From DATBHW01 sp046704085 (GTDB lineage: Bacteria > Chloroflexota > Ktedonobacteria > Ktedonobacterales > DATBGS01), in the NCBI GenBank assembly GCA_046704085.1, contig JBJKSJ010000119.1, positions 1-25,302 of the forward strand: a stretch of DNA of 25,302 nucleotides. Reading direction: 5' to 3'. Of this stretch, positions 14,750-23,900 are shown one piece after another; position 1 is the stretch's first letter; every line of letters starts with the position of its first letter. The position numbers were made by a program, and so were the translations under genes. The notes under the pieces were generated by a model that was not told the DNA's origin, searched no databases, and saw only the letters and a list, made by a program, of their open reading frames with translations.

Positions 14750-16750
14750 TTATCCCATCGTTGGGAGCCGTTCAAGCAGCGCCCGTTCAGCCGCCGTCAG
14801 GCCACACAGCCGGGCAACGCTGGCATCCAGGCGCGTAGAGAGGTCCACAATCATCTGATCTAATTGTATCCAGGCCGCTTCATTCGCGCAAGCCGGGCGG
14901 GCGGACGAAACCGCGCCTACGGGCGTTCCGCCGCCAGGTCCGCCTGCGCGGACTCCTCCCACCTCCATTGGCACAGCGCCCATCTCAACCCGCGCAGGCG
15001 GACCTGGCCTCTGGCCCGTAGCGGCGATTGAATTCGCCGATAGGGGGAACTGCCGCTCCTGATACGCATCGCGCAATTCGTCGGCCAGGGCGGCAAGCTC
15101 CGCCTGCTCCTCTGGTCCGGCCAGCGGGACAGGGATACGCGCCAGCGCCTCCTGCTCAATCTGCGGCTGCGCCAGCTTATACGCCGTATGATGCAGCCAG
15201 AGATAGCCGCGCAAGAGCCGCGAATTGAGCAGCGCCAGCAGATAGGTCAGCGGCGGCTGCCCGGCTCTGGCATGCAGCAGATACAGCGTCTGTACCGCTA
15301 CGTAGCCCTGCTCATCCAGCGCCGCTTGCAGCAGCCCCGTGCTTTTGACCACCAGCAGCTTGGGCGCGCGATAACGCTCCAGCGGCTTGGCAACCTGCTC
15401 GCGGCGTAGATACACGCCCGCAAAGCGGCAGTGAAACGGGCGCACATCCAGCCCGCCGCGCAAGACCGGCAAGAGCGACGCATCGCCCTCCTCGGCAGGC
15501 ACAGCCGCGCCTCTAGCGATCTCCTCGCCCCGGCTGATGCGCGCCAGTTCCCCCAGCGGCGCGGAGGGCACGTCACGCGCCAGCCGCTCGAAAAGCGCCG
15601 CTTCCGCTGGCCCCAGCAGATAGCGCAGTTCGGCGCGCGGCTGCCGCCGCCAGACCCCAACGCCAAACGTCCCCGTCATCTCAGCCCGCGTAGCTGCGCT
15701 TTGCAGCGCAGCCTCTCGCTGCGCTTTATGGACGTTGACTTTTTCAGTCGGTATCCTTGCGTCAGTCGGCTGCGACGACTTGGTGGCCGCCAGGCCCGTA
15801 GCGGCGATTAAAATCGCCGACGGGCTGGCGGCTCGCGCATCCTGAATTGAATCGGCAACGTCCCTACATCGCCAGGCGCCGAACGCCTGCGATGGCTCGA
15901 ACAGGGCTGGAACCTCAGCCCGGCACGCATCCCGCCAGCGCGCCCGACTCCAGGGAATCATGTACTGCGCTGGCGGCGCGACACGCTGCGCGATCAGCAC
16001 CAGCGTGCCCACATCGGCGTGAAAGACCCCCTCCAGGTGGACCAGGCGCCTCACCGTCAACCCCTCCAACAGCAGCCGCCGCGCCTCGGCGGCATTGCCC
16101 CGCGCCAGCAGCGGATCAGGCACGACCAGACCCAGCCAGCCACCCGGCGCAACGAAGCGGCATGCCTGCTCGATGAACAGCAGATAAGCATCGCGCTGCC
16201 CGCTAGTCAGATAGCCCTGTCGATAGGGCTGAAGATCGTGATGGCGCGACGCCAGATAGGGGGGATTGCCAACGACCAGCCCAAAGCGCGGCGCGGCGGG
16301 CAGCGCCAGCGCGTCGGCCTGATGCAGATGCCAGCGCAGCCGCCCTGCTAGCCTCAGAGAACGCGCCAGCGCGTGCAGGCGCATCTCCGCCAGCGCGCAG
16401 GCCGACGGGTCTAGCTCCAGCCCCCAGAGGTTGGCTTGCAGGGCAGCCAGCACGCGCGCCCGCGACCACTGCTGCGCGCGCCCATGCGCGATCAACGTCT
16501 GCGCCGCGCCCGCCAGAAAGTTCCCGCTGCCACAAGCCGGGTCCAGCAGCGCCAGATGCTCCAGATCGGCGCCCGCCCGATAGCCCACCCACTCCAGTAT
16601 CCACGCCACCAGTTCCGGCGGCGTCGCATACTGACCCAGACGACGGCGCTCGCCCCGCGCAAGCTGCCGCTCGTGCCAGCGGTCATCCAGAGCAGATAGC
16701 TCTGCCCGCTGTATCGCCTGCGGCGCGCTCATCACCAGATGCCCGCCCAT
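14750..16750 (-). CDS. N6-adenine DNA methyltransferase (Eco57I/TaqI-like), orphan
   Basis: A 666-residue protein. The N-terminal half is a gamma-type N6-adenine methylase: GQYATPPELVAW (39-50), motif I DPACGSGNFL (70-79), the acidic loop LELDPSACAL and the catalytic motif IV NPPY (162-165). Residues about 380-570 resemble the TaqI-like C-terminal target-recognition domain (APKLLVVKSTG, LLALLNSRLLRGYL, QIEQEALARIPVP). No PD-(D/E)XK nuclease motif is visible at the N-terminus and no endonuclease gene is adjacent, so it is either an orphan methyltransferase or part of a phage-defence set outside the window. Two linker regions (about 304-356 and 571-625) are made of palindromic repeats inserted in frame. 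ATG 16750 has GGAGG eight bases upstream. Confidence 0.88.
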   Translation of the reverse strand: MGGHLVMSAPQAIQRAELSALDDRWHERQLARGERRRLGQYATPPELVAWILEWVGYRAGADLEHLALLDPACGSGNFLAGAAQTLIAHGRAQQWSRARVLAALQANLWGLELDPSACALAEMRLHALARSLRLAGRLRWHLHQADALALPAAPRFGLVVGNPPYLASRHHDLQPYRQGYLTSGQRDAYLLFIEQACRFVAPGGWLGLVVPDPLLARGNAAEARRLLLEGLTVRRLVHLEGVFHADVGTLVLIAQRVAPPAQYMIPWSRARWRDACRAEVPALFEPSQAFGAWRCRDVADSIQDARAASPSAILIAATGLAATKSSQPTDARIPTEKVNVHKAQREAALQSAATRAEMTGTFGVGVWRRQPRAELRYLLGPAEAALFERLARDVPSAPLGELARISRGEEIARGAAVPAEEGDASLLPVLRGGLDVRPFHCRFAGVYLRREQVAKPLERYRAPKLLVVKSTGLLQAALDEQGYVAVQTLYLLHARAGQPPLTYLLALLNSRLLRGYLWLHHTAYKLAQPQIEQEALARIPVPLAGPEEQAELAALADELRDAYQERQFPLSANSIAATGQRPGPPARVEMGAVPMEVGGVRAGGPGGGTPVGAVSSARPACANEAAWIQLDQMIVDLSTRLDASVARLCGLTAAERALLERLPTMG
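14933..15008. repeat. 19-bp perfect inverted repeat inside the methyltransferase gene
   Basis: Bases 14933-14951 (GCCAGGTCCGCCTGCGCGG) are the exact reverse complement of 14990-15008, with a 38-base loop. The left arm includes GTCCGCCTGCGCGGAC, a smaller hairpin related to the intergenic one at 24351-24368. It encodes a Gly/Pro/Val-rich linker at about residues 581-606. Confidence 0.85.
15013..15040. repeat. CGGCGATT palindromic repeat, copy 1 (in coding sequence)
   Basis: GGCCCGTAG is followed by CGGCGA/TCGCCG arms around TTGAAT. It matches copy 2 at 15793-15820 at all but a few central bases. On the minus strand it encodes SANSIAATG of the methyltransferase. Confidence 0.8.
15693..15712. 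repeat. Hairpin in the methyltransferase linker
   Basis: GCTGCGC and GCGCAGC form a 7-bp stem with a six-base loop. The preceding GTAGCTGCGC is shared with the DUF2298 linker at about 21716-21725. It lies in the codons for residues about 347-353. Confidence 0.6.
15794..15825. repeat. CGGCGATT palindromic repeat, copy 2 (in coding sequence)
   Basis: A nearly perfect 32-base palindrome: outer arms GCCCGT/ACGGGC and inner arms CGGCGATT/AATCGCCG around AA, with a two-base AG bulge. On the minus strand it encodes SPSAILIAATG, the same reading frame used by copy 1. Confidence 0.85.
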
Positions 16751-16805
16751 TCGGCGGCCCTCCTTGCAGCGCCGCTGCTGCTCGCTGCCCGCGCTCAGAC
16801 ACCGG

Positions 16806-16848
16806 GGCGCCAGGCGCGACCCACGCTGCCACAGACACTCCTGGCGCC
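16806..16848 (-). terminator. Inverted repeat just downstream of rnc
   Basis: GGCGCCAGG (16806-16814) and CCTGGCGCC (16840-16848) form a 9-bp perfect stem with a 25-base loop, beginning five bases after the rnc stop. No T tract; it may be an attenuator, a processing site or a repeat. It lies in the 102-bp gap before the methyltransferase gene. Confidence 0.35.
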
Positions 16849-16852
16849 GCCC

Positions 16853-17620
16853 TCACTCAGAAGGCGCATCCGCGCCCGCTGTATCCGGCGCGGAAGGCTG
16901 ATCCACGCTGTCGGCTGGCTCAGCGTCGGCTGCGCTCTCCCGCTCGCTGCGCAGCGCCTCGCGGGCCGCAACCCTGCCCGCTTCTTTGATGCTGGAAGCC
17001 GTGCCAGTGGCAAGTAGACGTTCACCAACATACACACCGACGGTATAGGTCCGCTCATTGCTGTGGCCGCCCTGCCTCAGCAGATGATAGCGCGGCAGCG
17101 CGCCAGTGCTGCGCAGCGCCAACTGCTGAAGGCGCCCCTTGGGGTTATTCTCGTGAAGCTGGCCCCGCACCTGCTCAACCATCGGCAGAATCTCCCGCGC
17201 CACAAACGCGCGCGAGGCATCCGGCCCCTGGTCCAGATGCAGCGCCCCCACCAGCGCCTCCAGCAGATCAGCCGAGATCGATTCCCTGGAGCGATCATTG
17301 AAGGTGCGCAAGTTCACCAGATCGACGCGCACGTAATCGATCAAGCCCAACCGCCGCCCAACCTCAGCCAGCGCCCGGCGGCTCACCGCCTCGGACTTGA
17401 GCGCCGTCATCTCCCCTTCGCTCGCGCCCGGTGAAGTGCGATAGATATACTCCACCACATACGCCCCGATAATCGCGTCGCCCAGAAACTCCAACGTATC
17501 ATAAGCGTCCAGATTGGCCGTTTCCGGGCAGACCGAATGATGGGTAAAGGCGCGCTCCAGCAAGCGTTTATCGTTGAAGACGGCCCCTAATTTTTCCTCA
17601 AGCCCAGCTAGTTCAGCCAT
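16853..17620 (-). CDS. rnc: Ribonuclease III
   Basis: A 255-residue double-strand-specific endoribonuclease. The signature region reads YDTLEFLGDAIIGAYV (40-55) with catalytic-site Glu44 and Asp48; the second acidic cluster is ADLLEALVGALHLDQG with Asp118 and Glu121. The double-stranded RNA-binding domain spans about 158-226 (NPKGRLQQLALRSTG, ERTYTVGVYVGE, GTASSIKEAGRVAAREAL). A 28-residue Ala/Asp/Pro tail is specific to this protein. It processes rRNA precursors and structured mRNAs. ATG 17620 is at the expected family start; only AAGG is present upstream. The gene lies in a minus-strand series after the cupin gene with a 41-bp gap carrying a small hairpin. Confidence 0.96.
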   Translation of the reverse strand: MAELAGLEEKLGAVFNDKRLLERAFTHHSVCPETANLDAYDTLEFLGDAIIGAYVVEYIYRTSPGASEGEMTALKSEAVSRRALAEVGRRLGLIDYVRVDLVNLRTFNDRSRESISADLLEALVGALHLDQGPDASRAFVAREILPMVEQVRGQLHENNPKGRLQQLALRSTGALPRYHLLRQGGHSNERTYTVGVYVGERLLATGTASSIKEAGRVAAREALRSERESAADAEPADSVDQPSAPDTAGADAPSE

Positions 17621-17629
17621 AGCGCCTTA

Positions 17630-17641
17630 GACCGAAAGGTC
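17630..17641 (-). promoter_or_regulatory. Small hairpin before the rnc ribosome-binding site
   Basis: GACC and GGTC flank a four-base loop (GAAA on the plus strand, TTTC in the rnc transcript), directly before the AAGG that precedes the rnc ATG. Some bacteria regulate rnc through cleavage of its own leader hairpin; this one looks too short for RNase III. Confidence 0.25.
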
Positions 17642-17661
17642 GGAACGCTCTTGCTCCCTGA

Positions 17662-18057
17662 TCAGCCCTGATATTGTTCATCGCTGACCTTCTCCATCCA
17701 GTCGACGGTCTTGCCGTCGAGCTGTTCCTGAATGGCAAGGTGCGTCATAGCGGTGGTGGGCGCGGCGCCGTGCCAATGTTTCTCCCCCGGCGGGAACCAG
17801 ATCACATCCCCCGGACAAATTTCCTCGATTGGACCACCCCAGCGTTGTGCCCGGCCACAGCCCACCGTCACGATCAAGGTCTGGCCCAGCGGGTGGCTGT
17901 GCCAGGCGGTCCGAGCGCCCGGCTCGAAGGTGACACTGATGCCCCGCGCGCGGGCCGGAGCGGGCGCCTCGAAGAGGGGGTCCATGCGGACCGCGCCGGT
18001 AAAATACTCGGCTGGTCCTTTCCCAGAAGGTTGCGATCCACTGCGTTTGATGTCCAT
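17662..18057 (-). CDS. Cupin domain protein (Mn-type hydroxynitrile-lyase-like)
   Basis: A 131-residue single-domain cupin. Cupin motif 1 is PGARTAWHSHPLGQT with His53, His55 and Gln59; motif 2 is PGDVIWFPPGEKHWHG with His94. The usual motif-1 glutamate is replaced by glutamine. The His-His-Gln-His set matches, as far as I recall even in numbering, the manganese-binding residues of small bacterial cupin (R)-hydroxynitrile lyases related to the Granulicella enzyme; most relatives have unknown natural substrates and some sit with carboxymuconolactone decarboxylase-like proteins. ATG 18057 has GGAGG ten bases upstream and fits the family length; the frame opens to 18306 but would overlap the Agl23-like gene. 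Cytoplasmic, no signal peptide. Confidence 0.85.
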   Translation of the reverse strand: MDIKRSGSQPSGKGPAEYFTGAVRMDPLFEAPAPARARGISVTFEPGARTAWHSHPLGQTLIVTVGCGRAQRWGGPIEEICPGDVIWFPPGEKHWHGAAPTTAMTHLAIQEQLDGKTVDWMEKVSDEQYQG

Positions 18058-18075
18058 GTGTTCAAGTCCTCCACG

Positions 18076-18099
18076 ATGCCTGCAAAAGCAGAGCGGCAT
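18076..18099 (-). terminator. Hairpin between the Agl23-like gene and the cupin gene
   Basis: ATGC...GCAT outer arms and CTGC/GCAG inner arms around a four-base loop lie 30 bp after the Agl23-like stop codon on the minus strand, before the cupin ribosome-binding site. There is no following T tract, so termination is uncertain. Confidence 0.3.
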
Positions 18100-18128
18100 G
18101 GTCTCTCTAGAAGGTTTGCTAGACGCCC

Positions 18129-20942
18129 TTATGGCTGCATATGCAGATCGCTGCGCACCAGGAACATAAAATCGGTAGACCCATCCGTCGGGCCAATCGC
18201 CTTGCGTGTCCAGAGCCAGTCCCAGAAGTTGCCGAACGCCTTGCCCGCATCGAACGAAGGCGCTGGCGCGCAGTCCAGCGCGTTCCCATCCGCCGATCTG
18301 GTACACTTCGTCACCTTTTCTCCTGAAGCGTTGGTCGTCAAGCAGTAGACCGCACCACTTTGCGCTAATGTCTGTACCGTTTGCTGGTTTTGCAGCGAAA
18401 CCGAGCCGCAGTCGGGCGGATCGCCATACGAAATCCAGACGCCAAAGCCCACGCCGTAAGAAGACGGAGGCTTATAGCCCTCATCCCACCACGCGCGGAT
18501 GCGATACTGCTTCGCCAGAAACAGCCCCTGCGGGTCCGTCGTCGTATGCTGGACATAGGGCGTCTCGCCGCCCGGATCGGTGATGATCACATCCAGGTCG
18601 CCTGCCGGGGGATTTTGCCCGTCATAGCCCCACCAGACGTTCTTGTAATCGCGCAGATACCAGTAGAACGGCCAGAGCGCCTGGCTATTGGGCATGCCGA
18701 TGCGGAGTTGGTGCGTCCCGTGATACAACTGCTCATCCAGCGCGTTGATCTTCGCCATCACGTCGGTGACATCCGTTGTCGTCTGCACATACGAAAGCAT
18801 CTCGTGCGGCGCGTCCCCAGGGTCCACATAGGTCACAAAGAGCATCGTATGCAGCATCGGGATCAGCAGGAGAAACGCCCCCACCAGGCTGAGCAGCGCC
18901 CCGGCGGAGCGCCGGACCATCGGGCGGGTCAACGCCGGGCGGCCCATCCGGCGGTTGTAGACTAGCTCATCGAGCATCTCCAGCGCCCGCATCACCGCCC
19001 AATCCAGCGCAATCGCCGCCAGAATCAGCAGCGGCAGCACGATATGCAGCGTCAGCCAGGGCATCTTCTCGCCCGCCCAGGAATAGAGGAAAAGACCGGC
19101 GACAAACCAGAGAACCACAAACAGCCGGAAGCGGTTGGGCCGCGCCAGGCAGCGAATCAGCCCGCCCAGGCCAAAGACCACGATCAACTGCTCGTAGAAC
19201 GGGATCAGAATCAGGTAGTAATACCAGGGCTGGCCGCCGCGCGCCACCTGCTGCTGCGTAATCCAGTAGAAGATGCCCTGTACCAGCCCATCACCCACGC
19301 CCTGATGGAAGCCCTGGCTCCAGGAGCAAATCGCTCCCTGCACCAGCGCAACCGAGCCATTGCATTGGCTGGGATCATTGCTGGGCACTTCCCAGAACAG
19401 CCCGGCAAAGATCACAAAAACGACCAGCAGGCCAAAGAACCAGTGCGACCAGGGCACCCGCGCCAGGCCATTCAGGAACGGCTGCCGAATCGGGTCCACC
19501 CAGCGCGCCAGGCCGCGCCGCTCCAGACGTTCGTTCGGGTCGGGCTGATACGGGTTGGTGAAAAGCTGCCAGAGAACGGCCACCAGCACGATCACCGCGA
19601 TCAACACCAGCGCCAGCAGCAGCACATTCACCAGCGTATTTTCAATATTCTGCGAGGTGGCCTGCCCCTCTGCCTGCCGGGCCGCTGCAACCTGAGCCTG
19701 ATTGGCGCTGCCCGTCAGGTCCGTCGCAGAGAGCCAGGCGCTCGTCTGCTGCACCCAGTTGAGAACCAGCTTGGCCGCCACGCCCGCTATGCCCAGATAG
19801 AGCAGCACGGCCAGAACACCGGCATGCTCGCTGATGCGCAAAGGCAGGCGCAGGCGTGGCCCGCGCTCAAGCTCCTCCTCGTTCACATCGTCCTCTGCCT
19901 GAACACGCGCCCAGGGGTAGGTAAAGCGCGAGCCAAGCTCCCAGGCGATAAAGCCGCCCACGAGGCCGCCGAAGATAGCGATATTGAAGAACGCCGATTC
20001 CTTCGTGCAATATGCCAGCGTGAACGCACCCAGCCCAATCAGCAGCCAGCGCAGCCGCTGCTGCTCGCAATACTTGAAGAGCGCCACAACGGTCAGAAAG
20101 GTGAACGAGGCAAAGTAAATATCCTCGCGGGTGAAGCGCGAATAATAGACAAAGATGGGCGAAACCGCCAGCAGCAAGGCCGCGATCAGCGCCCCCGCCT
20201 TGCCGATGCGCTCGCGCAGGAAATAGCAGGCCGGGATCATCACCGTGCCCAGCGTCGCCGCAGCAATGCGCGCGGTCACATCGGTCACGCCGCCATCGGG
20301 TGTGCCCAGGTTGCTGGCAATATAATAAACATAGGCAATCGCGTGGAACTGAAAGGGACCGTGCAATAAGGGATCATAGCGATAACTGGCGGGATTCAAG
20401 AACAATTGCCAGGAAAAATAGGCGTGCATGCTTTCGTCATGATGCAGCGGCTTCAGCCCCAGGTCCCAGAAGCGCAGCCCACCCGCCAGCAGCGTCAGCG
20501 CGACATAGCCCCACTGCTCCGGCGTCATCGCCCGCACGATCTGCGCCAGTCGCGCGCCGTTCAGGGCCACCGCAATGACCACCAGCCCCAGCGTCAGATA
20601 GTTGGGGAAGATCGCAAACACGGCCAGCGTCACCCAGGGGGCATAGCGCCTGATCTGCTCCAGTGTATCGCCCGCGTCGGTCACAACCGGCGTGGCATCG
20701 CTCTTCTCCCGGATGGCCTGCTCCTCAACCTCAAAGTCCTCTTCCTCGGCCCACTGCGGCGCTGAGGGCGTCGGCTGATGCCCGTTCTGCGGCTGGCGCC
20801 CCTGCTGCCCGGCAGTCTCCTGGCTGGGAGGCTCTTCCTGCCTGGCGAACTCCTCTGGCGTCTCAGCGTCTGAGATCGTCTCCGTATCTACTGGCTCATG
20901 AGCCGCATTCGCATCTCGCTCGGTTGCCGTCTGTTTATCCAC
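18129..20942 (-). CDS. Agl23-like (TIGR03663-type) membrane glycosyltransferase-fold protein
   Basis: A 937-residue polytopic membrane protein. Residues 1-95 are an acidic, Gln/Pro-rich cytoplasmic tail including APQWAEEEDF; from about 100 onward there are many membrane segments. The first external loop has GLKPLHHDESMHAYFSW with an Asp-Glu pair at 169-170, as in GT-C fold (GT39/PMT-like) enzymes that take sugars from lipid carriers, and then YDPLLHGPFQFH. YSRFTREDIYFA is another conserved block. The C-terminal 200 residues form a soluble domain. This matches the family called flippase activity-associated protein Agl23, found in Chloroflexota and archaea; its reaction is not established. Start GTG 20942 is 14 bp after the DUF2298 stop, with a G-rich ribosome-binding site, so the two genes form an operon. 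Confidence 0.85.
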   Translation of the reverse strand: MDKQTATERDANAAHEPVDTETISDAETPEEFARQEEPPSQETAGQQGRQPQNGHQPTPSAPQWAEEEDFEVEEQAIREKSDATPVVTDAGDTLEQIRRYAPWVTLAVFAIFPNYLTLGLVVIAVALNGARLAQIVRAMTPEQWGYVALTLLAGGLRFWDLGLKPLHHDESMHAYFSWQLFLNPASYRYDPLLHGPFQFHAIAYVYYIASNLGTPDGGVTDVTARIAAATLGTVMIPACYFLRERIGKAGALIAALLLAVSPIFVYYSRFTREDIYFASFTFLTVVALFKYCEQQRLRWLLIGLGAFTLAYCTKESAFFNIAIFGGLVGGFIAWELGSRFTYPWARVQAEDDVNEEELERGPRLRLPLRISEHAGVLAVLLYLGIAGVAAKLVLNWVQQTSAWLSATDLTGSANQAQVAAARQAEGQATSQNIENTLVNVLLLALVLIAVIVLVAVLWQLFTNPYQPDPNERLERRGLARWVDPIRQPFLNGLARVPWSHWFFGLLVVFVIFAGLFWEVPSNDPSQCNGSVALVQGAICSWSQGFHQGVGDGLVQGIFYWITQQQVARGGQPWYYYLILIPFYEQLIVVFGLGGLIRCLARPNRFRLFVVLWFVAGLFLYSWAGEKMPWLTLHIVLPLLILAAIALDWAVMRALEMLDELVYNRRMGRPALTRPMVRRSAGALLSLVGAFLLLIPMLHTMLFVTYVDPGDAPHEMLSYVQTTTDVTDVMAKINALDEQLYHGTHQLRIGMPNSQALWPFYWYLRDYKNVWWGYDGQNPPAGDLDVIITDPGGETPYVQHTTTDPQGLFLAKQYRIRAWWDEGYKPPSSYGVGFGVWISYGDPPDCGSVSLQNQQTVQTLAQSGAVYCLTTNASGEKVTKCTRSADGNALDCAPAPSFDAGKAFGNFWDWLWTRKAIGPTDGSTDFMFLVRSDLHMQP

Positions 20943-20956
20943 GCGCTGCCCCCCAT

Positions 20957-23900
20957 TTAAGGAATCGCATAAATGCTCACGCCCTCCGCCTGATATACCG
21001 GCTGCAAGAACTGCGCGAACCGGCCCAGATCGGCCTTGGGATATTTCTGATGCTCCAACGTGCCCACATAGAGATAACGCGCCTGGTAGCGTTGGAGCAA
21101 CTGCATCACCTGCCCCTGATCAGGGCTGGTATAGATCGTATCAAGATCAGCCGCGCGCTGGTTGAAATCGGCGGCATGGGTCGGGTCGCTCAGCCAGTTG
21201 ACGCGCCATTGATACTCGTGCCCACCCCAGCCCAACACCGTCGGCAGGCCGGTAAAGGTCGAGACACGCGCAAAATCGCTGTACTCGCCGCCCGTCGCCT
21301 CCACGATCACCGGATCGCCATCGATATGCGTATTGATCCAGCGAATGGCAGCGGCGTCGCCTGGATAGAGCGTCGTCAGATACTGCGCGCCATCGATGCC
21401 CACCCGCTGGGCATAGTCTCCTGTGCGCGCGTTCGTCGCAAAGACCGGATAGACCAGCGCGCCCAGAACCAGCACGAGCAGCCCGGCCATCCACACCAGC
21501 TTACCACCGAGTCCCAGGACACGCAAGCCCGCAGGAAGCGCGGGTTCTCCCCAAGGGTGGGGGCGGCCACCCGTACCGCCGGCCTCCGTGCCGACATGGG
21601 TGGGGTCTTCTGTACCGCGGGCCTCCGTGCCGGCAGGGGTGGGGGGCGCTGGCGAACGCGACGACGCTGCTCCCTGGAGCGCCACGTCACGCCTGATCAC
21701 CGTCTGGCCGCCCGTAGCTGCGCCTTCATCTGCCCGCTCCCGCTTCCCAGCCTGCTCAGGCAGGCTTTGTGGCGCCGCAGCGCCTCCAGGCGCGACTTCA
21801 GTCGCCAGCGTCCTGTCATCCGCGCGCTCATCTTCCTCACGCGCCCGACCATTCTGGCTATCCAGCCCTTCATGGCTATAAGAATGACTATCTCCTGCCG
21901 ATTGGCCCTCAGCCTCTACCTCCTGCTCGACGGTCCCGGCGTGTGCTGCGCCAGTGCTAACATTCCCGCTTTCCTGCTGCCCCCGCGGTGCCTCTGGTGT
22001 CGTCGCTGCAACTGCCAGCGCCTCAGACGGGCGCAGCCCGCCAGACGACGCGCCGGACGTCGCAACCTGCGCGCCCGCCAGGCGCAGCGTCGCCTTCTGC
22101 TCTGTGAGACGACGAGCGGGAGCCAATTGTTCCCTGCGCGCGCGCCAACCGCTGCCAACCAGTTCATACAGCAGCGCCGCCCCACCCACCGACAGCAGCG
22201 TCCAGGCTTGATAATACAGCTTGAAGATCGTATTCATGCGAAACAATTCGCCGAACTGGAAGACATCGCGCAGATAGACCACTTCGCAGGTTCCCACCAC
22301 CGCCAGCGCCGTCCCGGCCAGCATCAGCGCGAACACCAGCCCCGGCTGATCCAGCCGCCGATAGGCCAGCGCCGCGCAGGCAGCCACGCCAACCAGGCAG
22401 ACCACCAGCGCCAGGCTGTAGGGCACGAAGTACAAGATTACCAGCGCCAACGTCGCCGCCAGCAGCGCCCACATGATCAGCGGCAGCACGGCATCCAGCG
22501 GCCCCGACGGGGCACCATAGTGATCCTCGTCGTCAGTATCAGTGTGATAGTTCAGGCGCGTAGCGATGGCCTGCGCCGCGCGCCGCCAGCGCGTGATCAA
22601 CGCCAGCGCGCCCTGCCAGAGCAGATACGCCCCCAGGATAGTAAAGAAGAGGCCAAAGACGCTCCAGAGGTCGGCAAAGCTGGTGCGATCCGTCGGAACC
22701 AGCGCGCCGGGCAAGACATTTCCCTGCGCATCCTGCGTCTCCGGCGGAATCAGCCCGATGCCCTGCGATGGCGAAACAAACGAGCGGATGAACGGCAGAT
22801 AGAGAACCACCCCCAGAATCACCCAGACGGCGGCCAGCGTAAAGACATCCTGCGCCAATCGTTTGCTGAACCGACGACCAGCGGCTCGCCACTGCTGCGC
22901 CGCCAGGCAGAGCAGCGCCAGCCCGGCGTAGGTCGGCAAGTCCCAGCCGTTCATCGCGTAGAGGCTGCCGACGATCACCGCGCCGCTCACCAGCGTCAGC
23001 GCGCGCCAGCCATTCGTCGCCCCAAAGGCCGCCAGCCCACGCCCGCGCGCCAGCAGCAGGCTCAGCGCAAAGCCCAGCGCCAGCACAGTAAAGGGCAGCG
23101 CCAGCACGTGCGCGTGCAGATCGGCCAGCAAGAAGCTAAAGGCGGGAAACTCCGTAATGTTCTGATAATTGTTCGGGCTGCTCTGCACCGCGCGCGAGGG
23201 TGTCCACCAGTTATAATTGATCCACAACGACGAATGCCCCAGCCACTGGCCGATCTGCGGCCAGGCCACGCGGAGCCACGCGCCCATCCCTGCCGCCCTG
23301 CCGACAAACCAGGGGAAGATCGCCACCGTCGCCGCGCCGAAAGCAAGCGCGCTGACGATCTTTCCAATGCTCAGCCCGGCCCTGCCCGCTCGACGCCAGG
23401 CCCGCGCCAGCGCCAGCACGCTCCAGCCCAGCCCAAAGAGGCACACGCCCATCAGCGCCAGCGCCAGCGCGTTCAGCGCGCCGCCCGCAAACGACAAGGG
23501 CACGCCCAACTGCGCCAGCCATTGGCTGGCCGCGTCCAGGTTGCCAAAGACCAGCGAGAGCAACACGGCGGCCAGGCCAAACGGCGCCGCCGCCAGCAGG
23601 TTCAGCCGCCCCGGCGCGCCCGCCTGGCGCAGCCGATGAAAACGCAGCAGCGCCACCACATTGGCAGTCACGCCAAAGAGACTCACCGCCATCAGCGCAA
23701 AGACCAGCGCGATCCCCGTATTGAACGCGACGGCGGGCGCTGTGCCCAGCAGTTTGGCAATCGTGGCGACGATGAAATGCCCAAAGTAGTAGTAATTGAT
23801 CGCGTAGCCGGAGAGCCAGGGATCGTTTGGCGGCAGATGCGGGCTGCGCATGATCGCCGAGACAAACGCCTCGTCCATGAACTTCTCGGTGCCGTAGATG

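Noticed and set aside
14933..15825. Possible CRISPR array from repeated palindromes
   Set aside because: The repeats are of different types, not evenly spaced, and lie within an intact coding frame; no cas genes are present.
17874..18306. An N-terminal extension of the cupin gene to 18306
   Set aside because: It would overlap the end of the Agl23-like gene by nearly 180 bases, and the extension has no cupin character; ATG 18057 has GGAGG upstream.
19044..20369. A 441-codon plus-strand frame opposite the Agl23-like gene
   Set aside because: Antisense shadow rich in Gln/His/Arg, while the minus strand has conserved membrane-protein motifs.
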